Assembly: GCF_013401555.1 (NCBI RefSeq)
Contig: NZ_CP058552.1
Coordinates: 6,634,001-6,698,000 of the forward strand
Direction: 5' to 3'
Length of the DNA stretch: 64,000 bases
Source: Paenibacillus sp. E222
Lineage (GTDB): Bacteria; Bacillota; Bacilli; Paenibacillales; Paenibacillaceae
This document shows positions 9,691 through 17,276 of this stretch, one piece after another. A program made the position numbers and the translations under genes. How positions within the stretch are numbered: the stretch's first letter is position 1; each line of letters opens with the position of its first letter. Below the pieces are notes generated by a model that saw only the letters and a list, made by a program, of their open reading frames with translations, did no database searches and was not told the DNA's origin.

Positions 9691-10065
9691 CTAGAAAAAT
9701 CCTGGTGGCCGTGGTCCGTAGGGTCCATATCCAGGGCCTGGTCCATATCCACCACCAAAACCTGGTCCATATCCAGGGCCTGGTTTTGGTCCCGGGCCAT
9801 ATCCTGGTCCAACACCTGGACCAAAACCATATCCAGGACCAGGGCCGTAAGCATAAGGCAGCGTTGCAACAGCGAGTAAATCAAATAATACCAATGGCAA
9901 AATGGCTTTGGTGCGTACTTTTTTGCCAATGGGACGTTTCAAAACCAATTTATTACCTGATACTTTTAAGAGTTTTCCCGTCACCCGAGTTCCGTCTTTT
10001 TTGATCGCGACAATATTTTTGCCTATTAATTTCATCGCTTCATCACGCGTAACATGTTGTTTCAT
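9691..10065 (-). CDS. Small protein with KOW/Sm-like start and Gly-Pro-Tyr-rich tail
   Basis: A 124-residue protein of unknown function. Residues 1-50 (LIGKNIVAIKKDGTRVTG, then KLLKVSGNKLVLK) look like a small beta-barrel of SH3/Sm type, by pattern only. A hydrophobic stretch (AILPLVLFDLLAVATLPYAY) follows, and the last 50 residues are a low-complexity run of GPGYGPG units. Gly/Tyr-rich tails occur in spore-coat and surface proteins of bacilli, so a spore or envelope role is possible but not shown. AGGAGGAGG precedes the ATG, and a good terminator follows beyond the convergent junction only for the neighbouring importer, not for this gene. Confidence 0.8.
   Translation of the reverse strand: MKQHVTRDEAMKLIGKNIVAIKKDGTRVTGKLLKVSGNKLVLKRPIGKKVRTKAILPLVLFDLLAVATLPYAYGPGPGYGFGPGVGPGYGPGPKPGPGYGPGFGGGYGPGPGYGPYGPRPPGFF
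9705..9850 (-). repeat. Tandem repeat coding the Gly-Pro-Tyr tail
   Basis: Degenerate copies of GGTCCATATCCAGGGCCT and shorter derivatives recur in phase with codons, encoding GPGYG units. Copy number is likely to vary between strains through slippage. Confidence 0.8.
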
Positions 10066-10211
10066 ACTTTCCCCTCCTCCTCGGATCGTTCAAAACAGTG
10101 TATTCGTCCAGGGCCAGCTTCGCCTGTTTCTTTGTCCCTAAATGAAAATATGGGTTTCTTTCTCTATATCAGTTAAGAGAGCTGGTTATCTGTTATTTTT
10201 CTTTATGAAAC

Positions 10212-10243
10212 AAAAAAAAGGTCCGCACGAGGCGAACCTTTTC
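10212..10243 (-). terminator. Terminator of the nucleoside importer operon
   Basis: AAAGGTTCGCC pairs with GGTCCGCACGA-side bases to form a stem with a short loop, followed on the minus strand by eight T. It lies 38 bases past the nupQ stop. Confidence 0.88.
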
Positions 10244-10280
10244 TAGTAAAGCATTATGTGGCAAAACATCATTTCTCTTG

Positions 10281-11243
10281 TTACCTTTTCCCCGGATCAT
10301 ACGGTTCCCCGAGTGCGGACGGAGCAGAAGAGCGTCCAACAGCCGCAACGAGCACGATGATGGTGAGCAGGTATGGCAGCATATAAATAATTTCCTGGGG
10401 AATACTTTGAGACCATTCGAACAACTGTACATAGTTCCGGATAGCTTGAGAGAAACCAAAGAACACAGCCGCCCCAAAGGCGCCAATCGGATTCCACTTA
10501 CCAAAGATCATCGCTGCAATCGCAATGTAACCTTGGCCGGAAACAGTATTATGAGAGAATGTACCCGTCGTAGTCAGCGTGATTGCAGCTCCACCAATAG
10601 CAGCCAGCGCACCACTGATCATAACCGCAACATAACGGTAACGACGCACTTTAACACCTACGGTATCCGCAGCACTAGGATGTTCACCAACCGAGCGAAG
10701 ACGAAGACCGAATGGGGTTTTGTACATAATGTAATACGTCAGAAAGACGAACAAAACAGCCAGATAAGTTGTCGGGTACACATTCTTGAAGAAAGCTTCC
10801 CCAAGCAAAGGAATATCTTTTAACAGTGGCACATCAAACTTGCTGAATCCTTGCACCAATGGTGAATCGCCTGATCCTTCAAACAGCAGCTTTACCAGAT
10901 AAAGTGTACTTCCTGCTGCCAGAAAGTTAATAACGATACCGCTGATAATTTGGTCTGCCTTAAACGTAATGGAGGCAACCGCGTGGATCAGTGAAACCAC
11001 TACGCCCAGCACAACTGCGAACAAAATCCCCATCCATGCAGACGTTGTTCCACCCATGCCAGCTTCTTGTGCATAATGCGCAGCAATCCCCGCAGCAAAC
11101 GCACCAAATACCATGAAACCTTCAAGTCCAAGGTTAGTCACACCGGATTTTTCCGAGAAAATCCCGCCCAGGGATGCAAAAATCAATGCCGTGGCAAAGA
11201 CAAGCGTCGTATTGATAATTTGCCCAATTGTCAACAAGTCCAT
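10281..11243 (-). CDS. nupQ: ABC importer permease, nucleoside type (NupQ-like)
   Basis: A 320-residue integral membrane permease of the BPD_transp_2 family. It starts with hydrophobic segments and the family motif KSGVTNLGLEGFMVFGAF, and has around eight to nine membrane spans. It is the last gene of a four-gene unit in the order lipoprotein, ATPase, permease, permease, the same order as Bacillus nupNOPQ, a guanosine importer. The ATG directly abuts the stop of nupP with no gap. Substrate is inferred from gene order and family, not from residues; symbols are by analogy. Confidence 0.85.
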   Translation of the reverse strand: MDLLTIGQIINTTLVFATALIFASLGGIFSEKSGVTNLGLEGFMVFGAFAAGIAAHYAQEAGMGGTTSAWMGILFAVVLGVVVSLIHAVASITFKADQIISGIVINFLAAGSTLYLVKLLFEGSGDSPLVQGFSKFDVPLLKDIPLLGEAFFKNVYPTTYLAVLFVFLTYYIMYKTPFGLRLRSVGEHPSAADTVGVKVRRYRYVAVMISGALAAIGGAAITLTTTGTFSHNTVSGQGYIAIAAMIFGKWNPIGAFGAAVFFGFSQAIRNYVQLFEWSQSIPQEIIYMLPYLLTIIVLVAAVGRSSAPSALGEPYDPGKR

Positions 11244-12323
11244 CTACAACACCTTCTCTTTCTTGCGCTTGGAATAGAACGGTTTAAGTACCCAGCGCAC
11301 GATGCCTTGTGCCGCAATGAAGAAGATAATCGAACCGATAACAATCCGAATAATCTCGGGCGGTACATCCGCAGCAAAGCTCATTCCCGCAGATCCATAA
11401 GTGAGCGTACCGAACAACAACGCGCCCAGCAACACACCGAACGGATGATTCAAACCAATCAGTGCAACCGCGATGCCGTCAAAACCTGTTCCCGGCGAGC
11501 CTGACATAACGGTCTGGTATTGGAACACACCAAGTACCTGGAATGCACCGCCAAGACCTGCAAGCATACCACTGATAAACATAGCTTTCACGATATTGCG
11601 ATTGACATGCATACCCGCATACTCTGCCGCATTCGGGTTATATCCTACGGCACGAATCTCGTACCCTTGTTTGGTTTTCCACATGTAAATATAAAAGAGT
11701 ACAGCCATGACAAGAGCAATCAATGTTCCCATGTGGACACGAGAGTTGCCCATCAGCTCGGAAAGCCATGTCAGACTAATCGATGCGGTATCACTGATAT
11801 CCACCGAACGATTTTCACCTTTTAACAGCAGGAATTGGCGCACGATCAGGTTGGCCAGATACAGACCAATCCAGTTCAGCATGATACTACTGATAACTTC
11901 GTTAACCCCACGCGCTGCTTTCAGGTAACCGGCAATAGCTGCCCACAGACCACCAAATACTGCACCAGCAATCAAAGCCAGTGGAGCATGAATGTAGATT
12001 GGCAGACCTGCAAACTTCACACCTACAAAAGTTGCCGCAGTCATACCGACGAGAAATTGTCCTTCTCCCCCGATATTAAACAGTCCTGCACGTGCCGCAA
12101 ATGCAAATGCAAGTCCTGTCATAATGAGCGGTGTCATTTCCCGGACTGCTTCACCAAAGTTGTACATGTCTCCGAAAACCTTCGTAAACAATGCGCTGTA
12201 AGCTTCAATCGGGTTGTATCCGCCGATCAGCATGACAATACCACCGAGGATCAGACCCATAATGATGGCTACAATAGGTAATATAAATGAATCACGGGTA
12301 AACCATTTCAATACGTTACTCAT
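11244..12323 (-). CDS. nupP: ABC importer permease, nucleoside type (NupP-like)
   Basis: A 359-residue permease of the BPD_transp_2 family, longer than its partner by an extra N-terminal segment. It shows the family features AARAGLFNIGGEGQFLVG and GYNPNAAEYAGMHV. It overlaps the ATPase gene by eight bases and abuts nupQ, so the two permeases should be made together and form the heterodimeric channel. Confidence 0.87.
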   Translation of the reverse strand: MSNVLKWFTRDSFILPIVAIIMGLILGGIVMLIGGYNPIEAYSALFTKVFGDMYNFGEAVREMTPLIMTGLAFAFAARAGLFNIGGEGQFLVGMTAATFVGVKFAGLPIYIHAPLALIAGAVFGGLWAAIAGYLKAARGVNEVISSIMLNWIGLYLANLIVRQFLLLKGENRSVDISDTASISLTWLSELMGNSRVHMGTLIALVMAVLFYIYMWKTKQGYEIRAVGYNPNAAEYAGMHVNRNIVKAMFISGMLAGLGGAFQVLGVFQYQTVMSGSPGTGFDGIAVALIGLNHPFGVLLGALLFGTLTYGSAGMSFAADVPPEIIRIVIGSIIFFIAAQGIVRWVLKPFYSKRKKEKVL

Positions 12324-13854
12324 GCACAGTACCTCTCTTTTGGGTGCTGCCCGCCATCATCAAGCCGAGCTCCCTGTCATTGGTTTCTTCCGGCAGCACC
12401 TCGCCCACGATCTGTCCTTCATAAATGACAGCAATTCGGTCGGATACGTTGATAATTTCATCCAGCTCGAATGAGATCAGCAATACCGCTTTGCCCTGAT
12501 CACGTTGTGCAATCAATTGTTTTTGCACAAACTCAATAGCACCTACGTCCAGACCACGAGTTGGCTGGGCAGCAATAAGCAGTTCTGGGTTCTTATCAAC
12601 CTCACGTGCGATAATGGCTTTCTGTTGGTTCCCTCCCGATAAAGAGCGGGCTTTCGTTTCAATGCTTGGTGTACGCACATCAAATGCCTCCACAAGACGT
12701 TTCGCTTGCTTCTTAATAGCATCGAAGTTAAGGAATCCTTTACGCGTATAAGGAGCTTTATAATACGATTCCAGGACGATATTTTCACTCACAGAAAAAT
12801 CAAGGACAAGTCCATGTTTGTGCCGGTCTTCCGGAATATGGGCTACACCCGACTCCGAAATATGGCGCGGAGAATGATTAGACAGTTCTTTACCCTCGAG
12901 ACGAATCGAACCGCTATCTACTTTACGCAGTCCGGTAAGAGCCTCAATCAGTTCGCTCTGTCCATTACCATCGACACCTGCGATTCCCACAATCTCTCCT
13001 GCACGTACATTCAGGTTAAGTTCGTTCAGAACCGAGATACCTTCTTTGTTTTTGGCGGTCAATTTGCTAACTTCAAGCACATTGTTTCCTGGTGTAGCCG
13101 GCTTTTTGTCCACTTTAAATGTGACATTGCGACCAACCATTTTTTCTGCCAACTCATTCGGATTCGTTTCTGATGTTATAACGGAATCAATCACTTTACC
13201 CCGGCGAATAATCGTTACCGTATCTGAGATTTCCATGATTTCTTTCAGTTTGTGTGTAATCAGAATAATGGATTTGCCTTCGGCCACCAACTTTTTCATG
13301 ATTACCATCAGTTCTTTGATTTCCTGAGGTGTTAATACAGCAGTAGGCTCGTCAAAAATAAGAATGTCTGCACCACGATACAACGTTTTTACAATCTCAA
13401 CACGTTGCTGCATTCCGACAGAAATGTCATGAATTTTGGCATGCGGATTCACTTTGAGTCCATACTGTTCAGACAGACGCTGCACTTCAGCAGCAGCTTT
13501 TTTATAATTAATGTTGAGACCTTTCCTTGGTTCAGATCCCAAAATAATGTTCTCTGTTACCGTGAACGGCTGTACAAGCTTAAAGTGCTGATGCACCATG
13601 CCGATGCCAAGATCGATTGCTTTGTTAGGGCTGTCGATGATGACAGGCTTGCCATTCACTTCAATGGAACCTTCATCCGGCTGATAGAGACCAAAGACAA
13701 TATTCATCAACGTTGATTTACCAGCGCCGTTTTCGCCCAGTAGAGCATGGATCTCGCCTTTACGAAGCTGAAGGCTGATGGCGTCGTTGGCAACAATGCC
13801 TGGGAAACGCTTCGTGATTTGTTTCAACTCAACGACGGGGGTTGCTGCACCCAT
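12316..13854 (-). CDS. nupO: ABC importer ATPase with two nucleotide-binding domains (NupO-like)
   Basis: A 512-residue fused double ATPase like those of sugar and nucleoside importers. The N-terminal domain has GENGAGKST (Walker A), a signature ISVGMQQR that is less canonical, and LIFDEPTAVL (Walker B). The C-terminal domain has GVDGNGQSE in place of a classic Walker A but a clean LSGGNQQK signature. Degeneration of the second site is normal in this family. It is separated from the binding-protein gene by a 340-base gap rich in hairpins. Confidence 0.92.
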   Translation of the reverse strand: MGAATPVVELKQITKRFPGIVANDAISLQLRKGEIHALLGENGAGKSTLMNIVFGLYQPDEGSIEVNGKPVIIDSPNKAIDLGIGMVHQHFKLVQPFTVTENIILGSEPRKGLNINYKKAAAEVQRLSEQYGLKVNPHAKIHDISVGMQQRVEIVKTLYRGADILIFDEPTAVLTPQEIKELMVIMKKLVAEGKSIILITHKLKEIMEISDTVTIIRRGKVIDSVITSETNPNELAEKMVGRNVTFKVDKKPATPGNNVLEVSKLTAKNKEGISVLNELNLNVRAGEIVGIAGVDGNGQSELIEALTGLRKVDSGSIRLEGKELSNHSPRHISESGVAHIPEDRHKHGLVLDFSVSENIVLESYYKAPYTRKGFLNFDAIKKQAKRLVEAFDVRTPSIETKARSLSGGNQQKAIIAREVDKNPELLIAAQPTRGLDVGAIEFVQKQLIAQRDQGKAVLLISFELDEIINVSDRIAVIYEGQIVGEVLPEETNDRELGLMMAGSTQKRGTVHE

Positions 13855-13896
13855 GTAATCACCCTTATACCTGATATAGTGTGGTTCCGCAAACGT

Positions 13897-13919
13897 AAGA
13901 AAAACGTCTAACGACGTTT
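13897..13919 (-). terminator. Small hairpin before nupO
   Basis: AAACGTC and GACGTTT form a 7-bp stem around four bases, followed on the minus strand by TTCTT. It lies about 45 bases upstream of nupO and may act as a weak attenuator. Confidence 0.35.
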
Positions 13920-14010
13920 ATTCAAGGAAGATGACCGCATTTCAGCGGTACTTTTTCTTAGGATTATCGAATCCTTCAGTTTCACCGAAACTTCTGCATT
14001 CCATAATCTT

Positions 14011-14031
14011 AAGAAAAGCTCCTACCGGAGC
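14011..14031 (-). terminator. Terminator-like hairpin between nupN and nupO
   Basis: GCTCC and GGAGC pair around GGTA and are followed on the minus strand by TTTTCTT. Partial termination here would yield more binding protein than ATPase and permeases, a usual stoichiometry for such importers. Confidence 0.55.
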
Positions 14032-14137
14032 GTTGATACAAAGTCTTCTTGCTTTTGCCGTGGGCTTATGCCCAAGCACGTATTACGTAGCTTGTACAAT
14101 TGTTATGATGACATGAGCAAATTTTCCTGCTCTGACA

Positions 14138-14171
14138 ATCATAAGGCCGGTCAAGACCGGCCTCGATGATT
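14138..14171 (-). promoter_or_regulatory. Stable GC-rich hairpin just after nupN
   Basis: AGGCCGGTC and GACCGGCCT form a long perfect stem with a two-base loop, extended by an outer AATCAT/ATGATT pairing. It begins 24 bases past the nupN stop and lacks a T-run, so a 3'-end stabilising or processing role is more likely than termination. Confidence 0.5.
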
Positions 14172-14195
14172 ATTTATTTTCACAGCAGAATCAGA

Positions 14196-15236
14196 TTACT
14201 CTGTAGGAACTTTGATTTCGCCGTTGATGATTTTTTCTTTGTATTCGTCCACTTTTGCAAGGATATCAGCAGAAACATTTTTCGTAGAAGTATCAGCGAC
14301 ACCTACACCATTTTCTTTCAAAGTCAGATTCTCAGCTCCGCCTTTGAATGTTCCATCAATGATTTCTTGGTTTACGCGCTTAACAGCTTCGTCAACTTTT
14401 TTGATCATGGAAGTCAGTGTTACATCATCACCAAACTCCAGGGATTGGTCTTTATCTACACCGATAACCCAAACGTCTTGGCCTTGTTTCTTACGAGCGA
14501 TTGCTTCATTGAACACACCATTACCCGTAGCACCGGAAGCGTGGAAAATGATATCTACGCCTTTGTTGTAAAGTGTAGCTGCTGCTGCTTTACCAAGGTC
14601 AGGCTTATCAAATGCACCTGTGTAGTTCGAAATGAACTCAGCATTAGGATTAACAGCTTTAACGCCTTCTCTGAAACCTACTTCAAACTTTTTGATCAGT
14701 GGGCTTTCCATACCGCCTACAAAACCAATTTTGTTTGATTTAGTTGTCAGACCAGCTACAACACCTACCAAGTAAGAACCTTCTTCTTCAGCAAATGTTA
14801 CGGATTTAACGTTAGGAGCATCAACAACACTGTCGATGATCGCGAGTTTGGAATCAGGATTTTGTTCAGCTACAGTCTTGATCGCATCAGCCAATTGGAA
14901 ACCGATACCCCAAGTCAGATCATATCCACCTTTAACGAACTCGTTCAGGTTTGGAATGTACTCTTCATCGGATTTACTTTGCAGGTATTTAACAGCTACA
15001 CCTGTTTCAGTTTCAGTTGCTTGCAGAGCTTCCCAAGCGGATTGGTTAAACGATTTGTCGTTAACTCCACCTACGTCAGTAACCATACCGATTTTCAAAT
15101 CGGATTTAGCTTCAGTGTTTTCGCCACCTGTAGTTCCTCCGGCATTTGTTTCCTCTTTCGGTTTGCTACCGCAACCTGCGAGCATAACCGATACTGCCAG
15201 CAACATGACCAAAGACAAGCTGAGCATCTTTTTCAT
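14196..15236 (-). CDS. nupN: BMP-family lipoprotein, nucleoside-binding (NupN-like)
   Basis: A 346-residue extracytoplasmic substrate-binding lipoprotein. The first 21 residues are a lipoprotein signal ending in the lipobox LAGC, followed by a Gly/Thr/Glu-rich linker and a BMP/PnrA-type periplasmic-binding fold (KIGMVTDVGGVNDKSFNQSA is the family hallmark). BMP proteins of this group bind purine nucleosides. It is the first gene of the nupNOPQ-type unit, with AAGGGGG before the ATG and a candidate promoter and cre-like site upstream. Confidence 0.92.
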   Translation of the reverse strand: MKKMLSLSLVMLLAVSVMLAGCGSKPKEETNAGGTTGGENTEAKSDLKIGMVTDVGGVNDKSFNQSAWEALQATETETGVAVKYLQSKSDEEYIPNLNEFVKGGYDLTWGIGFQLADAIKTVAEQNPDSKLAIIDSVVDAPNVKSVTFAEEEGSYLVGVVAGLTTKSNKIGFVGGMESPLIKKFEVGFREGVKAVNPNAEFISNYTGAFDKPDLGKAAAATLYNKGVDIIFHASGATGNGVFNEAIARKKQGQDVWVIGVDKDQSLEFGDDVTLTSMIKKVDEAVKRVNQEIIDGTFKGGAENLTLKENGVGVADTSTKNVSADILAKVDEYKEKIINGEIKVPTE

Positions 15237-15446
15237 TTCTCTTGTTCCCCCTTAATGATATATACCTAATTCCTGTCCAGGCCAAAATGGAACGGATCAA
15301 CAGATCGATAATAAGGCTTTTAAGCAGAATGTATGGTTTCTTCGACATTAAAAGCGCATTCTTACCCCTTAAAGATTGTGTCACCTGTCGAAAAACCGAA
15401 CATTATGACATGAAGAGAAAATTTTAGGACTAGCCTACTAGAGGTG

Positions 15447-15475
15447 ATTATACATTCAACCCGTGGTAAAATCCA
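15447..15475 (-). promoter_or_regulatory. Candidate promoter of the nucleoside importer
   Basis: On the minus strand a perfect TATAAT (15447-15452) lies 17 bases from a poor -35 (TGGATT). It would give a leader of about 200 bases. I found no purine riboswitch signature in that leader. Confidence 0.45.
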
Positions 15476-15519
15476 GATGTTTCATCACCAAATATCACTT
15501 ATTTTTGCTCTTTTTTTAT

Positions 15520-15533
15520 TGAAAGCGCTTAAT
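15520..15533. promoter_or_regulatory. Possible catabolite-responsive (cre) site
   Basis: TGAAAGCGCTTAAT keeps the palindromic AAGCGCTT core and 12 of 14 positions of the CcpA cre consensus. It lies about 45 bases upstream of the candidate importer promoter. The remaining gap (15534-15773) holds nothing I can support. Confidence 0.4.
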
Positions 15534-15773
15534 AATTTAACGATTTAACACACTAACGTTACAACGATGTGATGTTATATAACAAAAACATATCGTCCTC
15601 ACTAGAAAGATGTGGAATTGACCTGTTTTGGTTTGCATTATTTCACCGTTCGTATTTTATGTAATATCACAGCCTGTTATTCAACTGTTATATGCTTTCA
15701 TTGTGTCCTTACAGGCTACAGCATATTCGTTGCGAACCCCCTACTCCTTGGAGTAGATCAATCTTTAAGCCGT

Positions 15774-15803
15774 AAAAAAAGCCGCCATAGGTACGGCGGC
15801 TTG
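15774..15803 (-). terminator. Terminator of the infC-rpmI-rplT operon
   Basis: GCCGCC and GGCGGC pair, with GTAC in the loop region, and the minus strand continues with seven T. It lies 12 bases beyond the rplT stop. Confidence 0.93.
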
Positions 15804-15814
15804 CATAAACAATT

Positions 15815-16174
15815 TTAAGCGTTGATTTTGCCTTTAGCTACAGTAGCCAAAGAGTTGAACGCATTGATGTCGTTAACGGCCAGATCAGCCAACATTTTAC
15901 GGTTCATGTCAACTCCAGCAAGTTTCAATCCATGGATCAGTTTGTTGTAAGACAAACCATTCATACGTGCTGCAGCATTGATACGAACGATCCACAGTCT
16001 GCGGAAGTTACGTTTTGTGTTGCGACGGTCACGGTATGCGTATACCAGGGATTTCATTACTTGCTCGTTAGCTGTTTTAAAAATACGGTGTTTGGAACCG
16101 AAATAACCTCTTGCCAGTTTCAAAACCTTTTTATGACGACGACGTACTACAAAACCGCCTTTTACTCTTGCCAT
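15815..16174 (-). CDS. rplT: 50S ribosomal protein L20
   Basis: A 119-residue basic 23S-rRNA-binding protein of the large subunit, needed early in assembly. The sequence is typical throughout ([37 protein letters not shown]). It is the last gene of the infC operon. In bacilli L20 also binds the operon leader and represses it; the leader here looks compatible with that. GGGAGG precedes the start. Confidence 0.99.
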   Translation of the reverse strand: MARVKGGFVVRRRHKKVLKLARGYFGSKHRIFKTANEQVMKSLVYAYRDRRNTKRNFRRLWIVRINAAARMNGLSYNKLIHGLKLAGVDMNRKMLADLAVNDINAFNSLATVAKGKINA

Positions 16175-16251
16175 ATTAAAGAACCTCCCAATAAATATTA
16201 AATGTATCCGTGGTATGTGTACGGCCTAAGCCGATCCCCCATACGGAATTA

Positions 16252-16452
16252 CTATTTCAAGTTAGCCAGACCTTGTTTCAAACGTCTTACGTCCCCGGCA
16301 GCCATAACTGGGTTACCGTTCAGAACGCGCTTAGCACGTTTTGATTTGTGGGAAAGCAAGTGGTTTTTGTGAGCTTTGTAACGCAAGACTTTACCGGAAC
16401 CGGTAATTTTGAAGCGTCCTTTCAAACTGCTGTGTGTTTTCATTTTAGGCAT
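16252..16452 (-). CDS. rpmI: 50S ribosomal protein L35
   Basis: A 66-residue basic protein with the standard L35 sequence (MPKMKTHSSLKGRFKITGSG, KNHLLSHKSKRAKR). It lies 24 bases after infC and 77 bases before rplT in the conserved operon order. A ribosome site (GGAGG) precedes the ATG. Confidence 0.99.
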   Translation of the reverse strand: MPKMKTHSSLKGRFKITGSGKVLRYKAHKNHLLSHKSKRAKRVLNGNPVMAAGDVRRLKQGLANLK

Positions 16453-16476
16453 TTTGTGTTTCCTCCTTCAATGTTA

Positions 16477-16986
16477 TCAGGCTTTAGGAGCCAGAATCAT
16501 GATCATACTGCGGCCTTCCAATTTCGGCTGACGTTCGATGGTGCAAAGTTCTGCAACCTCCACCTTAACACGCTCCAAAATCCGTTGACCAATGGCGGCA
16601 TGCGCAATTTCACGTCCGCGGTAACGAACGGAACATTTTACCTTGTCGCCTTCTTTCAAGAACTTAACTACATTACGAAGCTTCGTTTGATAATCATGCT
16701 CCTCAATATTGGAACGGAACCATACTTCTTTAATGTCAACAATTTTCTGGTTCTTACGGGCTTCTTTGTCTTTCTTTTGTTGCTCATAGCGGAATTTGCC
16801 ATAGTCCATGATGCGGCATACCGGCGGTTTAGCCTGTGGTGCCACATTGACCAGGTCCAAGTTCAGGTCAATCGCCATTTGCAGTGCTTCCCGAATCGGC
16901 GTGATCCCAATTTGTTCTCCTTCAGCTCCGACAAGGCGTACTTCCTTCGCCCGAATCTCATCATTAATCATGTGATCTTTACTAAT
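16477..16986 (-). CDS. infC: Translation initiation factor IF-3, AUU start
   Basis: IF-3 binds the 30S subunit and checks the start codon and initiator tRNA. The two domains are clear, with KPPVCRIMDYGKFRYEQQKK at the linker. The best start is the rare ATT at 16984-16986: GGAGGTGG sits six bases upstream and the product then begins (M)SKDHMINDEIRAKEVRL, as in known IF-3 proteins, giving 169 residues. The first conventional start upstream (17028) has no ribosome site, and the ATG at position 6 has poor spacing. AUU starts allow IF-3 to limit its own synthesis. Confidence 0.97.
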   Translation of the reverse strand: MSKDHMINDEIRAKEVRLVGAEGEQIGITPIREALQMAIDLNLDLVNVAPQAKPPVCRIMDYGKFRYEQQKKDKEARKNQKIVDIKEVWFRSNIEEHDYQTKLRNVVKFLKEGDKVKCSVRYRGREIAHAAIGQRILERVKVEVAELCTIERQPKLEGRSMIMILAPKA

Positions 16987-17033
16987 AACCGTCCACCTCC
17001 AGGTCATTTTGAATATCCTGTTACACAAAAATA

Positions 17034-17066
17034 AAAGGGATGCCGGTTAAGCTACCGACATCCCTG
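17034..17066 (-). terminator. Leader terminator (attenuator) upstream of infC
   Basis: AGGGATGCCGGT pairs with ACCGACATCCCT (one wobble) around AAGCT, followed on the minus strand by TTTTATTTTTG. It is placed between the operon promoter and infC, where a terminator only makes sense as an attenuator. Confidence 0.85.
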
Positions 17067-17195
17067 TAATCAACACAATTCTTCATGAGTAAACACTTCA
17101 TAAATTATTGGGATCGTTGACCAGTCAACATGTTTGTTGATCAGGTGAGAAGTCGGACTTCTACTTGTGATTCCATAGCTATTCATTTAACGCAC
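17034..17195 (-). promoter_or_regulatory. Probable L20-type leader RNA of the infC operon
   Basis: The roughly 160-base leader starts after the 17202-17230 promoter, contains paired elements (GAAGTCCGACTTC; GATCAACaaacatGTTGACTGGTCAAC) and ends at the attenuator. Bacillus infC operons have an L20-binding leader of this size and position (Rfam L20 leader). I assign it by position and architecture; the 23S-mimic site itself would need a covariance search. Confidence 0.65.
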
Positions 17196-17201
17196 TTGAA
17201 T

Positions 17202-17230
17202 ACTATAACATCTTGCAAAACCATTGTCAA
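17202..17230 (-). promoter_or_regulatory. Sigma-A promoter of infC-rpmI-rplT
   Basis: On the minus strand a perfect TTGACA (17225-17230) and TATAGT (17202-17207) are exactly 17 bases apart. The -35 lies 47 bases past the stop of the upstream glycosyltransferase gene. Confidence 0.9.
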
Positions 17231-17276
17231 CGTCTCTACAATATTTTTTCAGAAATGCTCTCATCCAAGTCATTCA

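Noticed and set aside
9705..9850. Repeated GGTCCATATCC units that could suggest a CRISPR or satellite array
   Set aside because: The units are in codon phase and encode a Gly-Pro-Tyr tail; there are no spacers of constant length.
15166..15384. 72-codon minus frame over the nupN start
   Set aside because: It overlaps the lipoprotein signal in another frame and has no ribosome site.
15237..15440. Possible purine riboswitch before the nucleoside importer
   Set aside because: I looked for the three-way-junction core of the purine riboswitch and did not find it.
16348..17034. 228-codon plus-strand frame opposite infC and rpmI
   Set aside because: Lies across two conserved genes and the intergenic gap; no support as a gene.
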